64,000 nt of DNA, from NCBI RefSeq assembly GCF_003057885.1, contig NZ_QAGK01000007.1, forward strand, positions 62,001 to 126,000, given 5' to 3'. Below, in pieces: positions 35,045 through 44,959 of this stretch. The notes below the pieces were generated by a model. That model saw only the letters and a list, made by a program, of their open reading frames with translations, searched no databases and had not been told where the DNA came from. The stretch is from Oceaniglobus ichthyenteri (GTDB lineage Bacteria; Pseudomonadota; Alphaproteobacteria; Rhodobacterales; Rhodobacteraceae). The position numbers were made by a program, and so were the translations under genes. Numbering within the stretch: position 1 is the first letter of the stretch; each line of letters starts with the position of its first letter.

Positions 35045-35296
35045 TCCGTGGTCTCCTCACGCTTTCTTGCTGTTCGCGAAATGCAACAGCTTGGCTAAGT
35101 CAGTGCTGGATCGAATGCGCTGTAGCCGTATGGAAAGCAGGCAAGGGTCGATATAGGTGACGTCGCAAATATAGTGTGTGCCATCTTTGTCATTTACAGT
35201 AAAGTATTTTTGATGACTTCGCGTCAACAGGCAAAACCCCGCCAAAGCAGGGTTCATTCAAGTCGCAATCTTGGGAATTTCACGGCCGATGCGGCA
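35045..35296 (-). promoter_or_regulatory. Leader/promoter region of cold-shock gene copy 1
   Basis: AT-richer than its surroundings. TTGACG on the minus strand (35227-35222) is a candidate -35, but no clear -10 was seen (TACTTT/TACTGT only). If used, it gives a leader of about 150 bases, usual for cspA-type genes with cold-responsive folding. A 66-codon frame here begins upstream of that promoter and is judged not coding. Confidence 0.45.
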
Positions 35297-35298
35297 AG

Positions 35299-35327
35299 AA
35301 AAAACCGCCCCCGAAAGGGCGGTTTTT
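35299..35327 (-). terminator. Terminator after cold-shock gene copy 2
   Basis: Stem AAAAACCGCCC / GGGCGGTTTTT with a six-base loop, ten bases past the stop. On the minus strand it ends in a T-run (TTTTTTCTT). Confidence 0.85.
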
Positions 35328-35336
35328 CCGAATTCT

Positions 35337-35543
35337 TTAGGCCAGAGCCAAGTTGACTGCGCTTTCGCGTCCGTCACGGCCAGCTTCGATGTCGAAGGTG
35401 ACTTTCTGGTTGTCGGCCAAGCCGGTCAGGCCTGAGCGCTCAACGGCTGAGATGTGTACAAACACGTCCTTGCTGCCGCCTTCGGGCTCGATGAACCCAA
35501 AACCTTTGGTTGAATTGAACCATTTCACGGTGCCATTGGCCAT
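35337..35543 (-). CDS. Cold-shock protein, copy 2
   Basis: The protein has 68 residues with RNP1 KGFGFIEP and RNP2 [10 protein letters not shown]. It has its own TAGGAG site, its own terminator and about 220 bases of non-coding sequence upstream, so the two tandem copies are probably separate transcripts. The last 14 residues are identical to copy 1. Confidence 0.97.
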   Translation of the reverse strand: MANGTVKWFNSTKGFGFIEPEGGSKDVFVHISAVERSGLTGLADNQKVTFDIEAGRDGRESAVNLALA

Positions 35544-35766
35544 CGTGTCTACTCCTAGTATGCGCCACCCGCAGTGTGCGGTGGCCTGGCGTGGTCAGTG
35601 CTAAATCGAAGACAGCGCCTTGCATGCAGAGGACAGTGGCCGAAAGAGAAAGAACGTTCGCAAAAGTCGTATGCCAGACCTGAGAACCGAATGCAACCAA
35701 ATTCAATCGCACAGGCGGCAGTACGCTGCGCAATTGCGGGTGTTGAGAATGGTTTTGGGCCGTCAG

Positions 35767-35791
35767 ATGGCGCACCGCTGCAGTGCGCCAT
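35767..35791. terminator. Hairpin after purL
   Basis: Perfect stem ATGGCGCAC / GTGCGCCAT with a seven-base loop, 12 bases past the purL stop. No T-run. Confidence 0.55.
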
Positions 35792-35803
35792 GTAGAAAAG
35801 GGG

Positions 35804-37963
35804 TCAGCCCAGCGTGGCCTCGAATGTGGTGCGATAAAGTTGCGACAGGGTGGCGATGGGGGTTGAGGTGGCGCCCAGCGTCACCGTGTCACCGCCAAAC
35901 CGGCCCACCATGGCAACAGGCACGCCTGCCTTGTGGGCGTGATGCATCAGCGCCTCGGCCGCATCAAAGGTACAGGCGACCAGATACCGCGCCTGATCCT
36001 CACCGAACAGCATGGCGGGGTCGGCATCATCCAAGGTAAGGCCAAGGCCCGCGCTTTCGGCCATTTCAAACGCGGCCAGCGCCAGCCCCCCGTCTGCCAG
36101 ATCGGTGGCGGCGTTGATCCAGGCGCGATTGTCCTGCAGGAAGGCGGCATTTGCCTTTTCAGCCTCAAAATCAACCAGCGGCGCGTCGCCTTCAACCCGG
36201 CCCAGCATTTCTGCCAAAATCGCCGATTGGCCCAAATGCCCGGTGGTTTCACCAATCAACAGCGCATAATCGCCCTCATTTGGCTGGCCCGCGATGATGT
36301 GATCGCCATGGGCGATCAGACCGACCGCGCCGATGGTCGGGGTGGGCAGAATGCCGGTGCCATCGGTTTCGTTATACAGGGATACGTTACCCGACACGAT
36401 CGGCATATCCAGCGCGACACAGGCCGCGCCGATGCCTTTGATCGCTCCGACAAGTTGGCCCATGATCTCGGGCTTTTCCGGGTTGCCGAAATTCAGGTTG
36501 TCGGTTGTGGCCAGGGGGGTTGCCCCCACCGCGATCAGATTGCGATAGGCCTCGGCCACCGCCTGCATCCCGCCCAGTTCGGGGTTGGCCATGACGTACC
36601 GGGGCGTCACATCAGACGTGAAGGCCAGCAATTTATCGGTGCCATGGACCCGGATCACACCCGCGCCCAGACCGGGCGTGCGCACGGTGTCGGCCATCAC
36701 CTGGGTGTCGTATTGTTCGTACACCCATTGTTTCGCGCCATAGTTGGGCGATGTGATCAGCGCGCGCAGCCCTTCCATCGGGTCGATATCAAGCGTTTCG
36801 GTAAACGGGTCGGCGGGCGGGGTTGCGACCCAGGGGCGGTCATATTCAGGCGCGTTGCCCGACAGCGCCTTGAGCGGCAGATCGGCCATGGTTTCACCGT
36901 TCAATTGTACGATAAACCGGTCTTCGGCGATGGTTTCACCGACGATGGCAAAATCCAGATCCCATTTATCGAACACCGCCTTCGCCTGTGCCTCAAGCTC
37001 GGGGCGCAGAACCATCAGCATCCGTTCCTGGGATTCTGACAGCATCATTTCATAGGCGGTCATGTTGGTTTCGCGCACCGGCACCTTTTCCAGATCCAGA
37101 CGCACGCCCAAATCGCCCTTGTCGCCCATTTCAACGGCAGAACAGGTGAGGCCGGCGGCGCCCATATCCTGAATCGAAATCACCGCGCCGGTGGCCATCA
37201 ATTCCAACGTGGCCTCCATCAGGCGCTTTTCGGTGAACGGGTCACCAACCTGCACTGTGGGGCGCTTTTCCTCGATCGTGTCGTCAAATTCGGCAGATGC
37301 CATGGTGGCGCCGCCCACACCATCGCGCCCGGTTTTTGCGCCCAGATATACAACCGGCATGCCAACCCCGCTGGCGGCGGAATAGAAAATCTTGTCGGCA
37401 TCTGCCAGCCCGGCGGCAAAGGCATTGACCAGACAGTTGCCATTATAGGCCGGATCAAACCGCACTTCGCCGCCCACGGTTGGCACGCCGAAACAGTTGC
37501 CGTAACCGCCAACACCGGCCACCACGCCATGCACCAGTGATTTTGTCTTCGGATGATCCGGGCTGCCAAAGGACAGTGAATTCATCGCCGCCACGGGCCG
37601 CGCGCCCATGGTGAACACATCGCGTAAAATGCCGCCCACGCCGGTCGCCGCCCCCTGATAGGGTTCGATATATGAGGGGTGATTGTGGCTTTCCATTTTA
37701 AACACTACGGCCTGGCCATCGCCGATATCGACCACACCGGCGTTTTCGCCCGGCCCGCAAATCACCTGTGGCCCGGTGGTGGGCAGGGTGCGCAACCATT
37801 TCTTGGACGATTTATAGGAACAGTGTTCGTTCCACATGGCCGAAAAGATGCCCAGTTCGGTAAATGAGGGGGTGCGCCCGATGATATCGAGAATGCGCTG
37901 ATATTCATCGCCGTTCAGCCCGTGAGCCGCGATCAGTTCGTCAGTGATGTGTGGTTCTTGCAT
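35804..37963 (-). CDS. purL: Phosphoribosylformylglycinamidine synthase subunit PurL
   Basis: The protein has 719 residues, the small-type PurL used with separate PurQ and Pur[41 protein letters not shown] and [16 protein letters not shown] are characteristic, and two AIRS-type halves are visible (second metal/ATP block [14 protein letters not shown], then [11 protein letters not shown]). It converts FGAR to FGAM in purine synthesis. purQ and purS are not in the window. No SD could be assigned with confidence. Confidence 0.97.
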   Translation of the reverse strand: MQEPHITDELIAAHGLNGDEYQRILDIIGRTPSFTELGIFSAMWNEHCSYKSSKKWLRTLPTTGPQVICGPGENAGVVDIGDGQAVVFKMESHNHPSYIEPYQGAATGVGGILRDVFTMGARPVAAMNSLSFGSPDHPKTKSLVHGVVAGVGGYGNCFGVPTVGGEVRFDPAYNGNCLVNAFAAGLADADKIFYSAASGVGMPVVYLGAKTGRDGVGGATMASAEFDDTIEEKRPTVQVGDPFTEKRLMEATLELMATGAVISIQDMGAAGLTCSAVEMGDKGDLGVRLDLEKVPVRETNMTAYEMMLSESQERMLMVLRPELEAQAKAVFDKWDLDFAIVGETIAEDRFIVQLNGETMADLPLKALSGNAPEYDRPWVATPPADPFTETLDIDPMEGLRALITSPNYGAKQWVYEQYDTQVMADTVRTPGLGAGVIRVHGTDKLLAFTSDVTPRYVMANPELGGMQAVAEAYRNLIAVGATPLATTDNLNFGNPEKPEIMGQLVGAIKGIGAACVALDMPIVSGNVSLYNETDGTGILPTPTIGAVGLIAHGDHIIAGQPNEGDYALLIGETTGHLGQSAILAEMLGRVEGDAPLVDFEAEKANAAFLQDNRAWINAATDLADGGLALAAFEMAESAGLGLTLDDADPAMLFGEDQARYLVACTFDAAEALMHHAHKAGVPVAMVGRFGGDTVTLGATSTPIATLSQLYRTTFEATLG

Positions 37964-38085
37964 GGCGTATCCCCCAAACGTTGCGGTCTTTTAGACCGTG
38001 GGCGGGGGCGGGGAAAGGCCCACGGGCAGATTGCCTGACAAATGTGACACCCTGTCGGTTTTCCTGCCGTTCATAGACGGCGCGC

Positions 38086-38115
38086 AAAAAAAAGGCCGAG
38101 CACTAAGGCTCGGCC
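38086..38115 (-). terminator. Strong terminator below the LysR gene
   Basis: Stem GGCCGAGC / GCTCGGCC with a six-base loop, flanked on the plus strand by eight A residues (a U8 tail on the minus-strand RNA). It lies about 150 bases beyond the LysR stop; the 38116-38263 interval holds no confident gene. Confidence 0.85.
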
Positions 38116-38263
38116 GGAAGTCCAACAGGGAGGTTAGAAGGCAGAGGCCGCGATAGGCGTCGCTGCTGCCGTCTGATTGATCAACTAGGCCTAAGTATTG
38201 GGCGTTTCAAGAACTATCGGGCCGGAATGCTGCAACGCAGCTATGCATAATACGCATGACTGA

Positions 38264-39178
38264 TCATTCTGATTGCTGTTCCGCCGATTCCCTCAGTCGT
38301 TGGCGGCGCGCGATCAGTTCGTCTGTTACGAAATCGCGAAAGGCGTGAATGCGTTTGGATTGGCGCAATTCTTCGGGATAGGCGAGGTAAACGGGCACCT
38401 CATCGCTTTCGAATTCGGGCAGCACCCGCACCATTTCGGGAAAATCCTCGATCAGGTAGTCGGGCAAAACCCCGACCCCCAGATCGGCCAATACCGCCTG
38501 AAGCACGCCAAAGTAGTTGTTCACGTTGAGCAACGACGGGATGTCATAACTCATCAACTCTTGCACCATGGCGGCGCCGGCGCTGACCTGGGCGGATGTT
38601 GCATTCTGGCAGATCAGTCTGTGGGTGCTGAGATCGGCCAGACGTTCCGGTGTGCCGTTTTTGGCAAGATAGACCGGCGAGGCATAAAGCCGCATCCGCA
38701 CGGTGAACAACCGTTTGCGAATCAAATCGGCCTGACTTGGCTCTTTCATGCGAATGGCAAGGTCGGCCTCGCGCATGGGAAGATCCAACACCTTTTCATC
38801 AAGGATCAGATCGATTTTCAGGTCTGGGTATTTATCATACAGGGCCGACAGGCGCGGCGCGAGCCAGAGTGAGCCAAACCCCGTGGTTGTGGTGACGCGC
38901 AATTCGCCGAACACTTCTTCTTCGCTGTCCCTGATCCGGGCTGCGGCGGTATCGATGCGGCGCGCCATGGCTCTGGTTGCGTCGTGCAGCAATTCGCCCT
39001 GTTCGGTCAGAATCAGGCCGCGCGCATGGCGGTGAAACAGGGTTGTGTTAAGCTGTGTTTCAAGCGCGCGAATTTGGCGTGATACCGCCGATTGCGACAG
39101 ATGCAGAGTATCGCCCGCATGGGTCAAGCTGCCCGCGTCGGCGACCGAATGAAAGATTCTTAGCTTATCCCAGTCCAT
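38264..39178 (-). CDS. LysR-family transcriptional regulator
   Basis: The protein has 304 residues. The winged HTH at residues 3-62 (FHSVADAGSLTHAGDTLHLS, QSAVSRQIRALE) is followed by a substrate-binding domain with ELRVTTTTGFGSLWLAPRL. It lies divergent from the indolepyruvate oxidoreductase gene with 159 bases between, the usual LysR-target geometry, so it may control that gene. Ligand unknown. Confidence 0.93.
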   Translation of the reverse strand: MDWDKLRIFHSVADAGSLTHAGDTLHLSQSAVSRQIRALETQLNTTLFHRHARGLILTEQGELLHDATRAMARRIDTAAARIRDSEEEVFGELRVTTTTGFGSLWLAPRLSALYDKYPDLKIDLILDEKVLDLPMREADLAIRMKEPSQADLIRKRLFTVRMRLYASPVYLAKNGTPERLADLSTHRLICQNATSAQVSAGAAMVQELMSYDIPSLLNVNNYFGVLQAVLADLGVGVLPDYLIEDFPEMVRVLPEFESDEVPVYLAYPEELRQSKRIHAFRDFVTDELIARRQRLRESAEQQSE

Positions 39179-39337
39179 GATACGCCCGCTCCTTGAATGA
39201 TCGCGCTAACGTTATGCCATGTGTTACCCGCGACAGGGGGCGAATAGCAAACGCCATGGTGCGGTATTATGCTTTTGTAGGTCAGGTTTTTTGACCTATA
39301 CTGGAATAGACACGATGGCGGGCCAAAGGGGGCGAGA

Positions 39338-42300
39338 ATGCGACAGGACGTAACACTCCATGATCGGTACGATCTGAAAAAGGATCAGGTTCTGATCACT
39401 GGCACCCAGGCCCTGGTGCGGTTGATGCTGATGCAAAAAGCACGGGATCGGGCGGCGGGGCTGAACACCGCCGGATATGTGACCGGCTATCGCGGATCGC
39501 CCTTGGGCGCGGTCGATATGGCGATGACCCAAGTCGCCAAGGATTTGAACGGCAACGATATTCGGTTCCAACCGGGGTTGAACGAAGATCTGGCCGCAAC
39601 CGCACTGTGGGGGACGCAACAGGCGGAATTGCGTGGCGAGGGGCGGTTTGATGGGGTGTTTGGCCTGTGGTATGGCAAGGGGCCGGGCGTGGACCGGTCG
39701 GGCGATGTGATGCGCCACGCCAATATGGCCGGAACGTCACCCCATGGCGGTGTTCTCATGGCTTTGGGTGATGATCACACCGGCGAAAGTTCGACTGTTT
39801 GCCATCAAAGCGATTTTTCTGCCGTCGATGCCGGGATGCCGGTGTTATCCCCCGCCGGGGTGCAGGAAATTCTGGATTTCGGCCTTTACGGTTTTGCCTT
39901 GTCGCGGTTTTCGGGGCTTTGGGCGGGGCTGAAGCTGATGAAGGACACGGTTGAGGTAACCAGCGTTGTCGATGGCCGCGCGGATCGGATGGCGTTTGCC
40001 ACGCCCGATTTTGCGATGCCCGAGGGCGGATTGAACATCCGTCTGGGCGATCATTGGATTGCGCAAGAGGCGCGGTTGATCGACCACAAACGCTTTGCGG
40101 CAGAGGCATTTGCGCGGGCAAACCGCATTGATCGGCGCGTGCATGGCCGCCCGGGCGCCAAAATCGGATTTGTGGCGGCGGGCAAGAATTGGTTGGATCT
40201 GGTTCATGCGCTGGCGCTTTTGGGGCTGGATGACGCGGCGTGCGAACGGTTGGGCCTCACCACCTATAAGGTGGGGCAGACCTTTCCACTGGACACCGAC
40301 GGGTTTGGTGAATGGGCCGCGGGCCTTGATCTGATCATTGTGATCGAGGAAAAGCGCAAGCTGCTGGAAGGGCAGATCAAAGAGGCGCTGTTTGATGACC
40401 GGCAGGGATGCCGGGTTTGGGGATGGCGCAAGGGCGGGCTTTCGGCGGATGAGCTGTTTCCGGTGCGGTTTGCCCTTGATCCGGTGATGATTGCCGAAAA
40501 GCTGGGTCAGATCCTGATCGAAGAGGGGCGGCGCACCGACGCCCTTGAGGGGGCAATGGCAAAGCTGGCCGAGGCGCGGCGCGCTGACAATGCGCCTGAC
40601 ATCGCCACGCGGGTTCCGTATTTTTGTTCGGGGTGTCCCCACAACTCCAGCACCAAACTGCCGCAAGGCAGCCGCGCCTATGCCGGGATCGGGTGCCATT
40701 TCATGGCCCAATGGATGGACCGCGAAACCAGCGGTTTCACCCATATGGGCGGCGAGGGCGCGAATTGGGTGGGCGAGGCGCCGTTTTCCACCCGCGCCCA
40801 TGTGTTTCAGAATATCGGCGATGGCACCTATAACCACTCTGGGGTTCAGGCGATCAGATTTGCCCTGATGGCAGGCACGAACGTTACCTATAAAATCCTG
40901 TATAACGATGCGGTTGCGATGACGGGCGGCCAAGGCAACGATGGCGGGCTGAGCGCCGATCAGATCGCCCGTGAAATGCTGGCCATGGGGGTGAAAACCG
41001 TGGCCGTCGTGCATGACCCGAACGAACAGATTGATCTGTCGGCCTTTCCCAAAGGCGTTGATATTGCGCAACGCGGCGATCTGAACACGGTTCAGGCGCG
41101 GCTGGCAGAAACGCCGGGTGTCAGCGTGTTGATTTATGTGCAAACCTGCGCCGCTGAAAAACGCCGCCGCCGCAAGCGCGGGCACTACCCCGATCCTGAC
41201 CGCCGGGTGCTTATCAATACCGATGTGTGCGAAGGATGTGGCGATTGTGGGGTGCAAAGCAATTGTGTGTCATTGGTGCCCATCGAGACAGAGCTGGGCC
41301 GAAAACGGGCCATTGACCAATCAAGCTGTAACAAGGATTTTTCTTGTATATCAGGGTTCTGTCCGTCGTTCTTGACAGTAACGGGTGGGGTGCCGCGCAA
41401 ACAGTCATCGGTTGCAGTCGATATCGGAAAATTGCCCGATCCGGATCTGCCGTCGATCGGCGGCACCCATAATATCGTGATCACCGGCGTAGGTGGCACC
41501 GGCGTGGTCACCATTGGTGCGCTGATCGCGATGGCGGCCCATCTCGACGGTAAAGGTGCCGCAATGATGGAAATGGCGGGGCTGGCGCAAAAGGGTGGCG
41601 CGGTTCACATTCATTGCCGTGTGGCAAATTTGCCCAGCGACATCAGTGCAATACGTGTGGCCACGGGGGAATGCGACACGTTGATCGGTGGCGATCTGGT
41701 GGTATCGGCAGGGGCAAACACATTGAGTTTGATGCGGACCGGGGTCAGCCGCGCGGTGGTGAACAATCATGAGATCATCACCGGTGAATTCACCCGCGAC
41801 ACCGAATTTCGTATTCCCGGTGATCAGCTATCTCTGAAGTTAACGTCATGCTTTAAGAATGGCGTTGAACTCATTGATAGTACGAAGTTATCCCAGAAAA
41901 TACTGGGCGATGCGATTTATTCAAACATGGTGCTGTTTGGTGCGTCGTGGCAGTTGGGCCAGATTCCTCTGACCTTTGCGGCCATCGAACGTGCAATTGA
42001 ATTGAATGGCACGGCTGTTGGGGGCAACAGGAAAGCGTTTGAACTCGGTCGCTGGGTTGCCCTGAATCCCACACAAGCGCATGAAATCATGCGCGAAAAC
42101 GTGATTTCCCTGCCGCAAAGTGCAGAAGACAAGATCGCGTTTCGCGCGGCGCATCTGACCGCATATCAGGGCGGCAGGCTGGCAGCGCGTTATCGTAAAT
42201 TCCTGAACGGCATTTCTGACGCCAAGGTGCATAATTCCGCATTAAGTGGGTATCACAAGTTATTGAGTTACAAAGATGAATACGAAGTCGCGCGATTGCT

Positions 42301-42745
42301 GAAAGACAGTCGCGCGCAGGCTGAACAGGCTTTTGAAGGCGATCTGAAATTGTCGTATCATCTGGCACCTCCGATTATGTCGAAAACCGGGCCCGATGGT
42401 CGCCCCGCCAAACGTGCATTTGGCCCATGGCTGGGGCGCGCTTTGCCGATTCTGGCTTGGTTCAAATGGCTGCGGCACACGCCGTTCGACCCGTTCGGAT
42501 ACACCGCCGAGCGCAAGATGGAGCGTGCTTTGATCCGCCAGTATGAGCGTGACATGTCAGAGGTTTTGCCCATGCTGAATGATGCAACCCGCGACGCGAT
42601 TGCCGAGCTTGCCGAACTGCCTTTGCAGATCAGAGGGTTCGGGCCGGTAAAGCAAGCGAATGAACAGCGCGCGGCAAAACGGCGGGAGGAGTTGTTGGCG
42701 CATATTCGCAGCGGTGGTCAGGCAATGATGCATGCGGCGCAATAG
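39338..42745 (+). CDS. Indolepyruvate ferredoxin oxidoreductase family protein (fused alpha/beta)
   Basis: The protein has 1135 residues. The N-terminal thiamine-PP pyrimidine domain (GYRGSPLGAVDMAM) is followed by the TPP-binding region GDGTYNHSGVQA with an NDAVAMTGGQGNDG block. A ferredoxin-like insert has CEGCGDCGVQSNC and CNKDFSCISGFCP. The C-terminal gamma domain opens ITGVGGTGVVTIGALIAMAA. It decarboxylates arylpyruvates or branched 2-oxoacids to acyl-CoA while reducing ferredoxin. This single-chain form is common in aerobic proteobacteria. Likely under the divergent LysR regulator. Confidence 0.93.
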   Translation: MRQDVTLHDRYDLKKDQVLITGTQALVRLMLMQKARDRAAGLNTAGYVTGYRGSPLGAVDMAMTQVAKDLNGNDIRFQPGLNEDLAATALWGTQQAELRGEGRFDGVFGLWYGKGPGVDRSGDVMRHANMAGTSPHGGVLMALGDDHTGESSTVCHQSDFSAVDAGMPVLSPAGVQEILDFGLYGFALSRFSGLWAGLKLMKDTVEVTSVVDGRADRMAFATPDFAMPEGGLNIRLGDHWIAQEARLIDHKRFAAEAFARANRIDRRVHGRPGAKIGFVAAGKNWLDLVHALALLGLDDAACERLGLTTYKVGQTFPLDTDGFGEWAAGLDLIIVIEEKRKLLEGQIKEALFDDRQGCRVWGWRKGGLSADELFPVRFALDPVMIAEKLGQILIEEGRRTDALEGAMAKLAEARRADNAPDIATRVPYFCSGCPHNSSTKLPQGSRAYAGIGCHFMAQWMDRETSGFTHMGGEGANWVGEAPFSTRAHVFQNIGDGTYNHSGVQAIRFALMAGTNVTYKILYNDAVAMTGGQGNDGGLSADQIAREMLAMGVKTVAVVHDPNEQIDLSAFPKGVDIAQRGDLNTVQARLAETPGVSVLIYVQTCAAEKRRRRKRGHYPDPDRRVLINTDVCEGCGDCGVQSNCVSLVPIETELGRKRAIDQSSCNKDFSCISGFCPSFLTVTGGVPRKQSSVAVDIGKLPDPDLPSIGGTHNIVITGVGGTGVVTIGALIAMAAHLDGKGAAMMEMAGLAQKGGAVHIHCRVANLPSDISAIRVATGECDTLIGGDLVVSAGANTLSLMRTGVSRAVVNNHEIITGEFTRDTEFRIPGDQLSLKLTSCFKNGVELIDSTKLSQKILGDAIYSNMVLFGASWQLGQIPLTFAAIERAIELNGTAVGGNRKAFELGRWVALNPTQAHEIMRENVISLPQSAEDKIAFRAAHLTAYQGGRLAARYRKFLNGISDAKVHNSALSGYHKLLSYKDEYEVARLLKDSRAQAEQAFEGDLKLSYHLAPPIMSKTGPDGRPAKRAFGPWLGRALPILAWFKWLRHTPFDPFGYTAERKMERALIRQYERDMSEVLPMLNDATRDAIAELAELPLQIRGFGPVKQANEQRAAKRREELLAHIRSGGQAMMHAAQ

Positions 42746-42901
42746 GTCGGATGCGGGGCTGAAACATTCCGGCAGCGGACCGCCGGATAAAGGCACAACG
42801 ATAGTGATGATGGACATTTTTCAGCAATAACCATAATTATTGCCTACCGTCTGACACATACGACCCATGGCGGCCCAACCCATAACAAAACAAGGTATAT
42901 C

Positions 42902-43714
42902 ATGGCAGTCGGCGTATTTGATTCTGGGCTGGGCGGGCTGACCGTTCTGGATGCCGTAGCGCGGCGTTTGCCCGACGTGCCGTTTGTTTATCTGGGCGAC
43001 AATGCGCATGCGCCCTATGGTGTGCGCGATGCGCAGGATGTGTACGAGCTGACCACTGCTGCGACGCAACGGTTATTTGACGCGGGCTGTGATTTGGTCA
43101 TTCTGGCATGCAACACGGCAAGTGCGGCAGCGCTGCGGCGGATGCAGGAATCCTGGATTCCGCGCGATAAGCGGGTTCTGGGCGTTTTTGTGCCGCTGAT
43201 CGAGGCGTTGACCGAACGCCAGTGGGGCGACAATTCCCCGCCCCGCGAAGTCACCATCAAGAATGTCGCGTTGTTTGCCACGCCAGCAACCGTGCGCAGC
43301 CGGGCGTTTCAACGGGAATTGGCGTTTCGCGCCATCGGCGTCGATGTCGAGGCGCAAGCCTGTGGCGGCGTGGTGGATGCGATCGAAGAGGGTGATCTGA
43401 TTTTGGCCGAGGCCCTTGTGCGCAGCCATGTTGACGCTCTTTTGCGCAAGATGCCCGAACCTCAGGCCGCCATATTGGGATGTACCCATTATCCGTTGTT
43501 GCAAGACGTGTTTCAGGCCGCCTTGGGCCCACAGGTGACGGTGTTTTCACAGGCGGATCTGGTGGCGGAAAGCCTGGCCGATTATCTGGGTCGGCATCCC
43601 GAAATGTTGGGCACGGGCCAGGAACGTGCGTTTCTGACGACGGGCGATGCGCGCCGTGTGTCAGACCGCGCGACGCAGTTCCTGCATCGCCAGATCACAT
43701 TTCAATCCGCCTAA
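42902..43714 (+). CDS. murI: Glutamate racemase
   Basis: The protein has 270 residues. [16 protein letters not shown] and the two catalytic Cys motifs [11 protein letters not shown] and GCTHYPLL are present, with [11 protein letters not shown]. It supplies D-glutamate for peptidoglycan. AAGG lies before the ATG. The next gene is ccmE; the 126-base gap contains no obvious terminator. Confidence 0.96.
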   Translation: MAVGVFDSGLGGLTVLDAVARRLPDVPFVYLGDNAHAPYGVRDAQDVYELTTAATQRLFDAGCDLVILACNTASAAALRRMQESWIPRDKRVLGVFVPLIEALTERQWGDNSPPREVTIKNVALFATPATVRSRAFQRELAFRAIGVDVEAQACGGVVDAIEEGDLILAEALVRSHVDALLRKMPEPQAAILGCTHYPLLQDVFQAALGPQVTVFSQADLVAESLADYLGRHPEMLGTGQERAFLTTGDARRVSDRATQFLHRQITFQSA

Positions 43715-43840
43715 GCCGCCATGTGCGACAATCTGAACCCCCGAAATTGCGGTCTGGCCTTGTAGATTGGGGCGGCGATGTTAGGATATAAGGTACGGCA
43801 GGGGCAGTATTTTACCCCGGTTTTACCGTAGGGGATTGAA

Positions 43841-44284
43841 ATGCGCGGTCTGAAGAAAAAGCGGCGGATACAGGTTATTGTCGTGGCGGCGGTGGCGCTG
43901 ACACTATCAACCGCGCTGATCGGATATGCCATGCGCGACGGGATCAATTTCTTTCGCTCGCCGGCACAGATTTTTGCCGAACCGCCATTGCCCAGTGAGG
44001 TGTTTCGCATCGGTGGTTTGGTGGCCGAAGGCACGTTGGTGCGTGGGCAGGGTGAAACCATTACCTTTTCTGTCACCGACGGTGCGGCGATTGTGCCTGT
44101 CAGCTATACCGGCGTTTTGCCTGACCTGTTTGGCGAGGGCGAAGGCATGGTCGGCACGGGCCGTTATGTTGACGGCGTATTTCAGGCCCATGAAATTCTG
44201 GCCCGACACGACGAAACCTATATGCCGAAAGAGGTTATCGACGCGCTGAAAGAACAAGGCGTCTACGTCGAGCCGACCGGTTAG
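43841..44284 (+). CDS. ccmE: Cytochrome c maturation heme chaperone CcmE
   Basis: The protein has 147 residues. One N-terminal membrane anchor (IQVIVVAAVALTLSTALIG) precedes a periplasmic OB fold. The covalent heme-binding His is in ARHDETYMP. It carries heme to CcmF/CcmH, which are encoded 1.6 kb downstream after three lysis-type genes. AGGGG lies upstream of the ATG. Confidence 0.96.
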   Translation: MRGLKKKRRIQVIVVAAVALTLSTALIGYAMRDGINFFRSPAQIFAEPPLPSEVFRIGGLVAEGTLVRGQGETITFSVTDGAAIVPVSYTGVLPDLFGEGEGMVGTGRYVDGVFQAHEILARHDETYMPKEVIDALKEQGVYVEPTG

Positions 44285-44347
44285 GTACGGCAAAGTTAAC
44301 GAATATTCTGCACCCTTTGCGTGTGATTTGCGCGATAGGGGGGCGAA

Positions 44348-44959
44348 ATGCTGTCGGTTCAAGACATTGCTCGGGAAATTGTGGACCGCGAAGGCGGCTA
44401 TGTAAACGATCCGGACGATCCCGGTGGGGCGACAAAATATGGCGTGACCATCGGGACGATGCGGCGGTTGGGTCTTGATCTGACCGGCGATGGCCGGGTC
44501 ACGGCGGCGGATGTAAAACATCTGACACTTGATCAGGCGCGACAGATCTTTGTGCAGCATTATTTCGAAAAACCGGGAATTGGCGCATTGCCGCCCGTTC
44601 TGCATCCCAGTGTTTTTGATATGTATGTCAACGCCGGAAACAATGCCGTGCGTATTCTTCAGCGGTTGCTGAACGAGATGGGGCAGCAGATTGCCGTGGA
44701 CGGGGTGATTGGCCCGCAGACCGTGGGTGCCGCGGCCTGGGCTGCCGATGTCGCGCCTGATCATCTGGTGGATGCCTATGGGATTGCGCGGCGCAATTAT
44801 TACTATGATCTGGCCGACAGGCGCGCCGCGTCGCGCAAATATGCACGGCGCCGAGATGGTGGAAAGGGCGGTTGGATCACGCGCGCCGAACAATTCATTT
44901 CGCCGCAGTATCACCTGACATTGGCTGAACATAAACAAAGGGTTGCATCATGGGGATGA
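44348..44959 (+). CDS. GH108 N-acetylmuramidase endolysin
   Basis: The protein has 203 residues. The N-terminal glycoside hydrolase 108 domain has the catalytic Glu15 in DREGGYVNDPDDPGGATKYG. A C-terminal peptidoglycan-binding region follows (VDGVIGPQTVGAA, then YYYDLADRRAASRKY). There is no signal peptide, so export would need the holin encoded next. In Rhodobacter capsulatus, GTA release uses an endolysin/holin pair encoded away from the GTA head-tail genes, and this gene fits that type. AGGGGGG precedes the ATG. Confidence 0.9.
   Translation: MLSVQDIAREIVDREGGYVNDPDDPGGATKYGVTIGTMRRLGLDLTGDGRVTAADVKHLTLDQARQIFVQHYFEKPGIGALPPVLHPSVFDMYVNAGNNAVRILQRLLNEMGQQIAVDGVIGPQTVGAAAWAADVAPDHLVDAYGIARRNYYYDLADRRAASRKYARRRDGGKGGWITRAEQFISPQYHLTLAEHKQRVASWG

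Noticed and set aside
35057-35257. 66-codon ORF ending on the cold-shock ribosome site
   Set aside because: No ribosome site of its own, and the candidate -35 box of the cold-shock gene lies inside it, so it would not be transcribed in full.
38160-38215. Short frame with a TTG start (INQTAAATPIAASAF)
   Set aside because: Preceded by a stop and with no ribosome site; retained only as part of a possible non-coding transcript.
39845-41257. 470-codon open frame antisense to the indolepyruvate oxidoreductase
   Set aside because: The same GC3 effect; no ribosome site, low-plausibility composition.
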